Assembly: GCA_036260935.1 (NCBI GenBank)
Contig: DATALQ010000051.1
Location: forward strand, 186,001-250,000
Reading direction: 5' to 3'
Length of the DNA: 64,000 nt
From: JAEYOM01 sp036260935
Lineage (GTDB): Bacteria; Bacillota; Clostridia; Acetivibrionales; DTU013
Shown: piece after piece, positions 17,236-27,500 of the stretch
Layout of the letters: the number at the start of each line of letters is the position of its first letter
Position numbering within the stretch: the stretch's first letter is position 1
Translations under genes and position numbers: made by a program
Notes under the pieces: model-generated
Databases searched by the model: none
What the model was told of the DNA's origin: nothing
Seen by the model: only the letters and a program-made list of their open reading frames with translations

Positions 17236-19747
17236 GCTGCAGTACAAAAGTCGCGCCCCTGCCGATAGTTTTATTTTCGGCCCATATCCTGCCCTTCATT
17301 TCGGTCATATAGTTTGCGCAGCTGTGAAGGCCGAAACCGTGCCCGTCTTTTTTTGTCGTAAAGCCGTAGGCAAAAATATGCTCCAGGTTTCCTTCCGCTA
17401 TTCCTTCGCCGCTGTCGCTTATACTGATGAAAATACTCAAGTCTTTTTTATATACTGCTACCGTCAGTATCCTGCTTCCCGGCTCGGTCTTCTCCATCGA
17501 CTCGATACCGTTCTTGACTATGTTGGTGAGGACGTGAAACAGCTTGGTTCGCTGCGCCATTGCAATTACGGAGCTTTCGTAATTCCTTTCGACTTCGGCG
17601 CCTCTTCTTTCTATAGCCGTCTGATACATGTTCAGGACATCTTCTATAACAGGTACGACATCCAGCCGTTCCAGGCTCGATTTTACATCGGTATAGCTTT
17701 GCTGCGCATTCACGATACCTTCGATCAGACTTACCTTGTCCGCGAGCCTTCCGATATAAGTCTGCAGCTTACCCCTGAAAATATCGAATTCACTTCCGAG
17801 ATTTACATAGTACTGCATCAGTATTTTCCCCTTGGGATTGGTTAAAACAAATTTCTCGAGATCCCCGATATTCTGCTCGAGCAGCGAGTTGGCCATGAGC
17901 AGGTCATTGACGGCGCTGCCTGCCATCAGGCTTTCTATCGACTGTGTAGTCACATTAACGCTGTTCAGGATATTGGCAATATTGTGAAGTATGCCTGTAG
18001 TGTCCGCCATTCCCCTTCTGTGGGCCTGTTCCATAAGCTGCCTGTAGCTTGAGTCAAGCTTTTCGAAAAGCATGATGCCGTTAAGCGCATATACGATCTG
18101 TACCGACAGATTGCGGTAGATCCTGATGTCCAGCTGGGTCGGATCGGTCAGTATAAACCCTATGTAATCGTTGCCGAAATGCAGGAGATGCGCCAGGTAC
18201 ATGTAGCTCCTGTCCTCACTGAACAGGTAGCTTTCGAAATCACTTACCTCGTTCTTTCTTCTGACATGGTCGGCCTTTATCATTTGTCCTCCCCTGTATT
18301 CCAGTTCCAGCCTGTAGTCTTCGAACGGTCTTCTGTCATCCTCACCTGAAAACAGGTATAAGAACAGGTTACGAACGCCTAATCTGGGCAGGTTTGCGGC
18401 AATGGAATCCTTAAGGCCCTCCATGTTGAAATTGGTGACAATTATCTGACCTGCATCCTTCATCGCGAGCTTTATATTATTATACTCGAGGTTTTCCAGG
18501 AAACCGGCGTATACAATTTTGTCCTGCAGCATCATCTGCATCTGCTGAAACAGATCTTCCACCCACACAAGTTTCTGAACTTCTTTCGCCGCATAAGGCA
18601 GAAAATAGGGGAGCAGCGTTTCCCTAAAAACAAAAGCAATTTTTTCAAAGTCTTCGTAATCGCTGAAATATTCGATCTTTCTCAGGAGTATCTCGAATCC
18701 GCTTAGGAAGGAATGTTCCGACCCCGCGTTGAAGGCATGTTTCAAACTCCGCAAAAGCTCCAGGGCTTCAATTTGCGTAAAAACGGTATTTTCAGCCAAT
18801 ATTTGCGAAGCAGCTTCAAAATCGATATCATCAAGATTTTCGAAAGCCTTTTCCGGGGCAATAATACCTTCCCGATCGGGTATGCCGGACAAATGCGGTA
18901 TGCAGCCGCAGGAACGTCTGTAAATGATCTTCCCTGACACTTCAGAGCGCATGGGAATGTCACCCTTGGTCAAAAGGCGGTACATTGCTTCGCATGCGTA
19001 ATAGCCAAGTTCCCACCATGGAAAATACACAGTAGTGATACCGGGCGCTAAAAGCCTGCTTACCTCGCCCTCTTCATAGCTCGTAACGGCAATATCCCCG
19101 GGAACTTTCATTCCTCTGTCGTTTAGAGCCCTGATTACTTCATACGTCTCTTCGTTATAAAGCGATACTATCGCATCTATTTTTACTTTTCTCTCATCCA
19201 GAAGGATTTCAACAGCTCTCCTGCCCCGTTCTGCAACACTTAGGCCTCTCAGTTCCCCGTCGGTGACGCAAAGGTCCGGATCATAATACCCGTAACCTTC
19301 CATTGTCTCCCTGTAGACATCGCTTCTCACATCGGGCCTGAACGGGTAGATGAAGGCTATCCTGTTATATTTGTGACTCTGTACCAGATGATGAAGCAGC
19401 TCCCTGATATAATTGCTTCCCCTGAAAAAAACGCTCGGGATTCCTTCATGATGAGATCCGAAGCTGACCATCGGCATATTCTCAAAGCGTTCCCTGAAGC
19501 TCTTATTCGAGGCTACCCTCGCCCAGCCCAAAAATATAAGACCGTCCAGTTTGAATTGCCTGATGAATTCAATCAGTATATCCTCCTCCGAGACATTGGA
19601 GGACGGTATATCTACAGAAAAATGCCCGAAACGTATTATGTTGATATCATGCCTCCGGGCAGATTCCAACATCCCCTGGACAATCCTGTTGTGATACTCA
19701 TCGTAGGAATACTCGTCGATGAAGCCTATCGTAAATTTCCTTCCCAT
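17213..19747 (-). CDS. Soluble histidine kinase with LacI-type ligand-binding domain (paralog 1)
   Basis: 844 residues with no signal peptide or membrane helix. Residues 1-280 are a LacI/periplasmic-binding-like fold (F-T-I-G-F-I-D-E at the start, L-D-G-L-I-F-L-G-W, V-P-G-D-I-A-V-T-S-Y-E-E, T-T-V-Y-F-P) but lack the DNA-binding helix-turn-helix of LacI. This ends in a Cys motif S-C-G-C at 279-282. A GAF-like middle (about 420-560) leads to the phosphoacceptor His588 in I-L-H-N-I-A-N-I-L-N-S. The ATPase domain has N742/N746, D778-S-G-E-G and G-F-G-L (804-807). It starts 24 bases after its paralog's stop. It probably senses a cytosolic sugar-like ligand and phosphorylates the receiver protein at the head of the operon. 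Confidence 0.85.
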   Translation of the reverse strand: MGRKFTIGFIDEYSYDEYHNRIVQGMLESARRHDINIIRFGHFSVDIPSSNVSEEDILIEFIRQFKLDGLIFLGWARVASNKSFRERFENMPMVSFGSHHEGIPSVFFRGSNYIRELLHHLVQSHKYNRIAFIYPFRPDVRSDVYRETMEGYGYYDPDLCVTDGELRGLSVAERGRRAVEILLDERKVKIDAIVSLYNEETYEVIRALNDRGMKVPGDIAVTSYEEGEVSRLLAPGITTVYFPWWELGYYACEAMYRLLTKGDIPMRSEVSGKIIYRRSCGCIPHLSGIPDREGIIAPEKAFENLDDIDFEAASQILAENTVFTQIEALELLRSLKHAFNAGSEHSFLSGFEILLRKIEYFSDYEDFEKIAFVFRETLLPYFLPYAAKEVQKLVWVEDLFQQMQMMLQDKIVYAGFLENLEYNNIKLAMKDAGQIIVTNFNMEGLKDSIAANLPRLGVRNLFLYLFSGEDDRRPFEDYRLELEYRGGQMIKADHVRRKNEVSDFESYLFSEDRSYMYLAHLLHFGNDYIGFILTDPTQLDIRIYRNLSVQIVYALNGIMLFEKLDSSYRQLMEQAHRRGMADTTGILHNIANILNSVNVTTQSIESLMAGSAVNDLLMANSLLEQNIGDLEKFVLTNPKGKILMQYYVNLGSEFDIFRGKLQTYIGRLADKVSLIEGIVNAQQSYTDVKSSLERLDVVPVIEDVLNMYQTAIERRGAEVERNYESSVIAMAQRTKLFHVLTNIVKNGIESMEKTEPGSRILTVAVYKKDLSIFISISDSGEGIAEGNLEHIFAYGFTTKKDGHGFGLHSCANYMTEMKGRIWAENKTIGRGATFVLQLTAPSGT

Positions 19748-19771
19748 AATCTGAGCTCCGGTGTCCCCTAC

Positions 19772-22327
19772 TCACATAAATTTGAGAATAAAGGACGCCC
19801 CCTTTCCTTCTCCTTCGCTTTCAGCCCTTATGGAACCGCCCATATCGGCCATGTAACAGGAGCAGCTGTACAACCCGTACCCGTAATAACCCTGTTTTGT
19901 AGTAAAGCCATAATCGAATATGCGGTTTTTGATTTCTTCAGGAATACCTGCCCCGTTATCGCTTATCTTCAGGTATTTGCCGGCCCTGTTCCCATAAATA
20001 GATATTGTCAGCACTTTTTCGGATAGGTCGGTATCGGCCATCGCATCCCTTGCGTTGGCAATGATGTTGAATATGACATAGAACAACTTGGCGCGGTGGA
20101 CATATACTTTGAAGCTATCTCTGTAATCCTTCTTCACTCTGATGCCCGATTTGTCAAAGGTATCCTGGTTCAGCTTCAGTGCATCCTCCAATATCGGCTC
20201 GAGAGTATGCTCCTCGAGGTCTTTATCGTTTCCGGCATAGCTTTGCTGGGCAGATATGGCTTCGCTGATATCGCGGACCTTTCCTTTGATCCTTTCCAGA
20301 TTGTGCAGCAGCTGGTTTTCCATCTTTTCCGCTGAAGCGCCAAGCTTTATATAGAAATGCATCAGTTTTTTGCCTTTAGGATCCTTACCTATGAATTCAC
20401 CAAGCTTTTGGATATTATCGTCAAGCAGCCTCCCCGCCAGAATAACATCATCGATAACAGGCGATGCTACACTCTCTTCCATCATGTGAACCGAAACATT
20501 TATACTGTTGAGTATATTGCCTATGTTATGCAGGATGTCGGCTGCAATATCTGCCATCCCTTCCTTGTGAGCCTGCTCGAGCAGCTTCTTGTATGTCAGG
20601 TTAAGCCTGTTGAGCAGTACGATCCCCCAGAGCGCCGTACTAATATGTATTGAAAGCGTTTGGTATATCGCTTCGTCCAAATAACCGGTTCCGAACAGTG
20701 CAAAGCCCATAATTTCATCTGTTACATGGAGAAGATAAGCCATGGTTATACCAGTGCGGTCCTGCTGTCTTATCTTTGCGAGCTGTTCCCTGATAGGACC
20801 CGAGACGCCGGTTACATTCAACTTTTTACCTTTGCGGAAATTGAATATCAGTACGCTTTCATCAAAGAGATTTTCTTCAACATCCGAACCTGTAAAAATC
20901 GAATTCGAGATAAAAATGGAGCAGTCTTCGATATTGAGCATTCCAAGGCCTTTTTCGAGAGAATCCACGAGATTTTGGAGGCTGAAATCCTGCAGCAGCA
21001 TACGGTCGACCAACTGCATATTCTGGTCGATCCTTCTGGCTTCCAGAACCTTGCTGCCATACAGTCCTGCGGCTTTATCGTTCAGCAGCGTCTGCGACCG
21101 CAAGCAGATATCTCCCGCCCGCAGAAGCATATCTGCGTCACCGACGAGGAATGGAGCGATTTGCTTCTTAAGTACCGACACCAATTCTTCGATATTATCG
21201 TTCTTTTCGACTTCTCTCAGCTGTCCTTCCAGTTCCTCAAGAAAAATCAGGTTCTCATTTTTTTTGCACGCGGTAATAAATGATCTTACCAGCTTGGTTG
21301 AACTTATACCGAAGCCCTTGAACCTTTCTTCCAGCGAATCGGCAATCGCTCCGATCTCTTCACCGGTCATGTCCGCAAGTCCATGAGAGGCTGCCTTTAC
21401 GCCGCTGATAGCTGCCGACACTATGCGGCCGGGCAGACAGCCGCAGGATTCCCTGAAAATCAGCCTGCCGGCAGAATCGAGCGGTACGGACATCGGCATA
21501 TGGCCTTCCCTGAGAAGTTTGATCATATTCCTGCAGCCATGGTATCCGAATTCCTTCCACGGGAAATAGACCGTCGTATAGCCCGGGGCCGAATACAGGC
21601 CTGAAGGTCCGTCTTCATAGCTGGTAACGGCAATATCGCCCGGCACCCTGATACCTCTCATTTTTAAAACATCCAGAAGATAACCCGTCTCGACTATATT
21701 GAGCGACATTATCGCCTCTATGTCCAATTTCCTCTCGTCAAGCAATATCTCGACAGCCCGCCGGTTCCTTTCGGCATAGTCCTTCCCCGCCAGGTCACTG
21801 TTACTCACGTAAAGTCCCGGATCATAAATACCATGCCGCTTCATAACATCTATCCAGGCGTCCGTTCTGTTATCCGGTCTGTGGTGCTCTATCAGGGCTA
21901 TTCTCGTCAAATGGTGCTCCTCGATAAGATGGGTCGTCATTCCGGCTATATGCTCATCCCCGTTAAAGACTATACTGGGTATGTCCGGATATTTTGTACC
22001 GAGGCTTAGTGTCGGTATGGAACTGAAACGGTTTACAAAATCATTGTGATTATACATTGCCCCTGCTTTGGTCCAGCCGAGGAAAATCAGACCATCCAGT
22101 TGATACTGCTGAATATGGTCCAGTACCATATCTATCTGGTGAGAAAATTTATAAGCTATATGCGAGGAATAATAGCTGAACCTGATAATGTCGACATCCA
22201 ATTCATCGGCGGCTTTTGATATTCCGGCCATTATCTGGTTATGAAAATCGTTATCCTGATTGTCGTCAAGGAAACCTATGGTGTACCTGTCTTTTATGAT
22301 CGGACCCGACTTAAGATAATATTCCAT
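19772..22327 (-). CDS. Soluble histidine kinase with LacI-type ligand-binding domain (paralog 2)
   Basis: 851 residues with the same layout as the next gene. LacI-like ligand domain at about 10-295 without a helix-turn-helix (L-D-G-L-I-F-L-G-W, V-P-G-D-I-A-V-T-S-Y-E-D, T-T-V-Y-F-P-W) closes with S-C-G-C at 294-297. The middle is GAF-like, His600 lies in I-L-H-N-I-G-N-I-L-N-S, and the ATPase boxes are N754/N758, D790-N-G-A-G and G-Y-G-L (816-819). No membrane segment is seen. The ATG lies one base after the stop of the REC-GGDEF-EAL gene and its AGGAG is inside that gene, so translation is coupled. The ligand half differs more from paralog 1 than the kinase half, suggesting different ligands feeding one output. 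Confidence 0.85.
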   Translation of the reverse strand: MEYYLKSGPIIKDRYTIGFLDDNQDNDFHNQIMAGISKAADELDVDIIRFSYYSSHIAYKFSHQIDMVLDHIQQYQLDGLIFLGWTKAGAMYNHNDFVNRFSSIPTLSLGTKYPDIPSIVFNGDEHIAGMTTHLIEEHHLTRIALIEHHRPDNRTDAWIDVMKRHGIYDPGLYVSNSDLAGKDYAERNRRAVEILLDERKLDIEAIMSLNIVETGYLLDVLKMRGIRVPGDIAVTSYEDGPSGLYSAPGYTTVYFPWKEFGYHGCRNMIKLLREGHMPMSVPLDSAGRLIFRESCGCLPGRIVSAAISGVKAASHGLADMTGEEIGAIADSLEERFKGFGISSTKLVRSFITACKKNENLIFLEELEGQLREVEKNDNIEELVSVLKKQIAPFLVGDADMLLRAGDICLRSQTLLNDKAAGLYGSKVLEARRIDQNMQLVDRMLLQDFSLQNLVDSLEKGLGMLNIEDCSIFISNSIFTGSDVEENLFDESVLIFNFRKGKKLNVTGVSGPIREQLAKIRQQDRTGITMAYLLHVTDEIMGFALFGTGYLDEAIYQTLSIHISTALWGIVLLNRLNLTYKKLLEQAHKEGMADIAADILHNIGNILNSINVSVHMMEESVASPVIDDVILAGRLLDDNIQKLGEFIGKDPKGKKLMHFYIKLGASAEKMENQLLHNLERIKGKVRDISEAISAQQSYAGNDKDLEEHTLEPILEDALKLNQDTFDKSGIRVKKDYRDSFKVYVHRAKLFYVIFNIIANARDAMADTDLSEKVLTISIYGNRAGKYLKISDNGAGIPEEIKNRIFDYGFTTKQGYYGYGLYSCSCYMADMGGSIRAESEGEGKGASFILKFM

Positions 22328-22328
22328 A

Positions 22329-24293
22329 TCATACTCCTGATTTCAGGTCATCCATAAACTTGTCAAACGGTTGAGGTATGTTGTAGTGATACCCCTGCAA
22401 GATGCAATCCTTGCCTTCCAGAAGCTTTTTCTGCTCGAGAGTCTCTATACCGCTGACAATTATCCTGAGATCAAGAGTCATGATAATATCCATCAAAGCC
22501 ATCAGGAAACGGCGGTTCCTTTCATCGTTCACTATATTTTTCACGTACGCCTTGTCGAGCTTGATGATCGTATCCCTCGGTACCTTCTGCAGGAATACGA
22601 ATGCAGGGTAATCGCTCTCGAACCCGTTGAGGGCGAACTGCACCCCGATGTCGTTAAGCTCCTTAATAATGGACAGAGCTACAGGAGTCGCCTGGAAAGA
22701 AAACTTATCGTCCAGATTGAGTTTCAGCCTGGAAGGCTCGAGACCGCTGTCCTTAAGAGCATTCTTTACGATATTGACAAAGCCGGGATAATAGAATTCT
22801 TTTGCAGTACAGTTGACAAGTACGAAAAGCTCCCTGTTGCCCGCATTATGAAGCTTATTCATGTAAACTGCCGCCAAACGAAGTATATGAGCTCCCAGGG
22901 AAATGATAAGATCGGATTTCTCAGCGATGTGGATGAACTGTTCCGCCCCCAGTTCTCCGGATTCGGGGTGGGACCAGCGAGCCAGCGCCTGGACGCCTAT
23001 GGTCTCTTCCCTTGTATTCACCAGGCGTTGGAAAAATACATCTATCTGCTTTTTCTGAACAGCCTTCCTAAGATCCTTTTCCAGCTTAAGTTCGTTCAAG
23101 TAGGACAAGGTTTCAGACTGGTCGTAAAACCTGTATATCCCATTCACCCTTTTTGCCTCATAAAGCGCAAGGTCCGCAAACTTGAGCAGAGTCTCCGATG
23201 GCAGGCTATCCTGCTGGCATATGCTTATGCCTATGCAGCACGAGGTATCGATCTCGTTTCCGAATATTATAAAAGGCACTTTAATGGCGTCGATGAGCTT
23301 TTGAGCGATTTTCTCCAGCTCCTCTCTCCTGCTTTCGTCCACTATTGCGGTGAATTCGTCCCCGCCAAGCCGGAATATGGCCCTGACCATGCCGTTTTCA
23401 CTTATGTAGTCCGGAATGTTCATCGCATGCCCCGCCAGGACTTTTCTTATCCTGCCGGCCACTTCTATCAGAAGTTTGTCACCGGTATCATGTCCGAACA
23501 CATCATTTACGTTTTTAAAATCATCAAGGTCCAAGTAAAAAAGAGCAAACTTATCCTTACGTGAATTACCCTCACCGGTGATTTCAGACAGCGAGGAATA
23601 AAAGGATCTCCTGTTCAGAAGCTCGGTAAGAGAATCGTAATGCGCGCTGTAAGCGAGCTGTTTTTCCTTTTCCTTTCGCAGCGTAATCTCGCCCTTCAGC
23701 TTACCGACAAGTTCGGTCAGTTCATTCGTACGGATCTCCACCTGTTTTTCCAGGCTCCCGATATGCGCGTTTACCTGGAGCTTGAGGCTCCATTTTGTCG
23801 TCATTGCCAGCGCTATCTGTTTTAGTGAAACACTGTCGAAGGGCTTCTTTATGAATAGCAGGTTGTCATTTTGCCCAAGCTTGAGCACGATCTGGTCCCA
23901 CGAATAGTCCGAATAAGCCGTACAGATGACAATCCCGACATCCGGATCGATCTTCCAGATGCGTTCTACGGTTTCGATGCCATCGATTCCAGGCGGCATT
24001 CTTACGTCCATAAAAACAAGTGAATAGGGGTCTCCCGCTTCCATTGCCGTCCTGACCATCCTGACGGCTTCCTCTCCCTGATAGGCGTCATCGATCCTGT
24101 ATTTTATGCCAGTTACCTTTTCGTTTCCGGCCTGACTGGCGCTTTCACCGAAAAGTTCCTGCTTAAGGCGCTTAGTTTCGCTGTAGTCGTCTGTATTTTC
24201 GGACGAAGAATCAAGGATATACTTTATGTCATCGTGTATGTCCCTGTTATCGTCAGTGATCAGTATCCTGCATAGTATTTTATCCATAGTCAA
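22329..24293 (-). CDS. Response regulator with GGDEF and degenerate EAL domains
   Basis: 654 residues. The receiver domain has D14-D15, phosphoacceptor D96 in F-M-D-V-R-M-P and K150, with an insertion of about 35 residues (30-65) before the second strand. After a coiled-coil link (about 170-212) comes a GGDEF domain with an intact G-G-D-E-F at 310-314; the RxxD inhibitory site is absent (R-A-I-F). The EAL domain has lost key residues: Q435-A-L for EAL, L-N-L-D-D for LEITE, N556-G-F-E for DDFG and S614 where AEGVET has Glu. It is likely a diguanylate cyclase whose EAL part no longer hydrolyses c-di-GMP. It heads the kinase operon and is the probable phosphorylation target. Confidence 0.88.
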   Translation of the reverse strand: MTMDKILCRILITDDNRDIHDDIKYILDSSSENTDDYSETKRLKQELFGESASQAGNEKVTGIKYRIDDAYQGEEAVRMVRTAMEAGDPYSLVFMDVRMPPGIDGIETVERIWKIDPDVGIVICTAYSDYSWDQIVLKLGQNDNLLFIKKPFDSVSLKQIALAMTTKWSLKLQVNAHIGSLEKQVEIRTNELTELVGKLKGEITLRKEKEKQLAYSAHYDSLTELLNRRSFYSSLSEITGEGNSRKDKFALFYLDLDDFKNVNDVFGHDTGDKLLIEVAGRIRKVLAGHAMNIPDYISENGMVRAIFRLGGDEFTAIVDESRREELEKIAQKLIDAIKVPFIIFGNEIDTSCCIGISICQQDSLPSETLLKFADLALYEAKRVNGIYRFYDQSETLSYLNELKLEKDLRKAVQKKQIDVFFQRLVNTREETIGVQALARWSHPESGELGAEQFIHIAEKSDLIISLGAHILRLAAVYMNKLHNAGNRELFVLVNCTAKEFYYPGFVNIVKNALKDSGLEPSRLKLNLDDKFSFQATPVALSIIKELNDIGVQFALNGFESDYPAFVFLQKVPRDTIIKLDKAYVKNIVNDERNRRFLMALMDIIMTLDLRIIVSGIETLEQKKLLEGKDCILQGYHYNIPQPFDKFMDDLKSGV

Positions 24294-24375
24294 ACCCCAT
24301 TTACATGCAAAGGATATTCGGCTTTCCTTACATTATAATCCTTTATTCGCCCTATTTCAATTTTATCCGACACGA

Positions 24376-24448
24376 CGGCGGTCGGCTTTATTTGGACAGG
24401 TTCCATAATATACTGCCGCACATGTTCCCGCAATAAAGCCGGCCGCCG
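24376..24448. repeat. Hairpin with 17-base arms, related to the element at 11301-11491
   Basis: The arm 24376-24392 (CGGCGGTCGGCTTTATT) pairs with 24432-24448 at 16 of 17 positions around a 39-base loop. Its outer part reads like the ends of the 11301 element: GGCTTT(A/T) ... ACATGTTC ... AATAAA GCC(A/G)GCCG. It lies between two divergent genes, the GGDEF operon and nifJ. Confidence 0.55.
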
Positions 24449-24532
24449 CAACCATGAGTTCAGGCATAGTATTAGAAATAACTCAAATTGCAAATAATAA
24501 TTTTGACTTTTATATAAAAGGAGTGTAATTAC

Positions 24533-27500
24533 ATGAAAATGTCTTCGATGGACGGAAACCAGGCTGCTGCACATGCCTCATACGCATTCACGGAAGTCGC
24601 GGCTATCTTTCCCATAACACCTTCGTCGACGATGGCGGAATCTGTCGACGAGTGGTCCTCACACGGTAAAAACAATATTTTCGGGCAGCCTGTCAAGGTC
24701 GTCGAAATGCAATCGGAAGCCGGTGCTGCAGGCGCAATGCACGGTTCGCTGCAGGCGGGCGCGCTTACCACCACCTATACTGCTTCCCAGGGGCTGCTGC
24801 TCATGATCCCCAACCTGTATAAAATGGCAGGCGAACTGCTTCCGGGCGTTCTTCACGTATCGGCCCGTGCAATCGCAGCCCATGCGCTGTCCATATTCGG
24901 GGACCACCAGGACGTAATGGCCTGCAGGCAGACCGGCGCCGCCCTGCTTTGCTCCGCAAACGTACAGGAGGTAATGGATTTGGGATGTGTAGCACATCTT
25001 TCGGCGATCAAATCCAGAGTCCCTTTCATACACTTTTTCGATGGTTTCAGAACGTCCCATGAGATACAGAAAATCAGTATGATCGAGTATGATGAACTTA
25101 CAGGTATAGTCGACATGGATGCGATCAGGAATTTCAGAAAAAGGGCGCTGAATCCGGAACACCCCGTGGTCAGGGGCACTGCGCAGAACCCGGACATTTA
25201 TTTCCAGGGGCGCGAATCCTCAAATCCGTTTTTGGATTCGGTGCCATCCATCGTCGAAGGCTGCATGAAGGATATCGAACGTATAACCGGGCGAAGCTAC
25301 AGGCTCTTCGAATATTACGGGGCGCCGGATGCCGATTCCGTAATCGTTGCCATGGGCTCGGTCTGCGATACCATAAATGAAACGGTAGATTATCTAAACG
25401 CCATGGGCAGGAAAACTGGCGCCCTACGTGTGCGGCTCTACAGGCCGTTCTCGGAAAAACATCTTTTGGACGCGATACCCAAGACCGTAAATAAAATTGC
25501 CGTACTCGACCGGACGAAGGAACCGGGAGCGCCCGGCGAGCCTTTGTATTTGGACGTGTGCAAGGCGTTCTATTCCGTCAGCGGTCAGAAGCCTCTCATA
25601 GTGGGCGGCAGATACGGCCTTGGTTCGAAGGATACCAGACCGTCGCAGATAATTGCGGTATTTGACAATCTCAATTCCGGCAATCCGAAAGACCACTTTA
25701 CCATAGGTATCGTAGACGACGTCACCAATACTTCGCTGCCCGAGGGTAATATAATAGAAACCACACCGGCGGGGACCATAAGCTGCAAATTCTGGGGCCT
25801 CGGCTCGGACGGCACTGTAGGCGCCAACAAGTCGGCCATAAAAATAATCGGCGATAATACCGACCGTTACGTGCAGGCCTATTTTTCCTACGACAGCAAA
25901 AAATCAGGCGGTACTACGGTTTCACACCTGAGGTTCGGGCCAAAGCCCATCAGAAGCCCATACCTTGTCTATAACGCCGATTATGTAGCATGCCACAACA
26001 AGTCCTTCCTCTACAATTACGACATACTGAAAGGACTTAAAAACAAGGGCGTATTCGTACTGAACTGTCCCTGGAACATGGAAGATCTCGAACTTAACCT
26101 GCCGGCGGCCCTGAAGAGGTACATTGCCAAAAATTCGATAGACTTTTATGTGATAGACGCGATTAAGATAGCAGGCGAAATCGGTCTTGGGAACAGGATC
26201 AACATGATCATGCAGACTGTGTTCTTCAAGCTCGCCAATATAATTCCGGTCGACGACGCTATTAAATACCTGAAAGCTTCAATCGAAAAGGCCTATGGAA
26301 AGAAAGGCCAGAGCATAGTCGAAATGAACAACAGGGCTGTAGACCATTCACTGGAGGCGCTTCATAAGGTCGAGGTGCCCGCAGCGTGGGCGTCCGCCGC
26401 CGATGAGGATAAAAAGCCCGAGACTGTGCCCGATTTCGTTCAAAGGATACAAAGACCGATGGCACGCCATGAGGGCGACGAGCTTCCTGTCAGCGCCTTC
26501 CGGGGTATTGAGGACGGAACTCATCCGCTCGGCACTACGGCCTATGAAAAGCGCGGGATCGCCGTTATGCTTCCTGAATGGCAGCCCGAAAACTGCATAC
26601 AATGCGGCAGGTGCTCCTACGTCTGCCCGCATGCTACCATACGCCCGTTCCTGCTGGACGACAGCGAAGCAGGAAGAGCACCGGCGGACTATGTAACACT
26701 AAAGGCTGCAGGAAAAGGCTTCGAAAGATACCGTTTCAGGATAGAGGTCGACCCTCTTGACTGTACGGGCTGCGGAAACTGCGCCGATGTCTGCCCGACG
26801 GCGGTGAAAGCCCTAGTCATGAAGCCTGCAGAAGAGTTGACCGAAACACAGAACCTCCACTGGCTGTTCGCAACGACGCTGAGCTACAAGGACAATCTGA
26901 TGGACAAGAAGACACTGAAGGGAAGCCAGTTCGCACAGCCGCTTCTCGAATACAACGGAGCATGCCCGGGCTGCGGTGAAACTCCGTATGTCAAGCTTAT
27001 CACACAATTGTTCGGCGAGCGCATGATGATAGCTAACGCTACAGGCTGTTCATCCATATGGAGCGCCAGCTCGCCTTCGATAGCGTATACCACCAACCAT
27101 GAGGGCAAGGGACCGGCATGGGCCAATTCACTGTTCGAGGACAATGCGGAATTTGGCTACGGTATGTATCTCGGGGTGCGCCAGATCAGGGAAAAGCTGA
27201 CCGACCTGATGCAGCAGGCGTTGTCGCAGGGACTGTCACCCGAGATCGAAAATGCCTTCAGACACTGGCTCGATACGCGGGATGACGGCGAAGCAAACAA
27301 AGCGGCGTCTGCTGAGGTTATAAGGGTATTGACGGACAATTCGGCAGGAAACAAGCTCTTGGCGGAGGTCCTCGAAAAGAAGGATTTCCTGGCTAAAAAA
27401 TCCGTCTGGATACTGGGCGGAGACGGCTGGGCATATGATATCGGCTATGGCGGAGTCGACCATGTACTGGCATCCGGGGACGATGTCAACCTCTTCGTAA

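Noticed and set aside
22371..23564. Open frame of 397 codons on the plus strand
   Set aside because: It lies wholly antisense to the GGDEF-EAL gene, has no ribosome site and shows no family motif.
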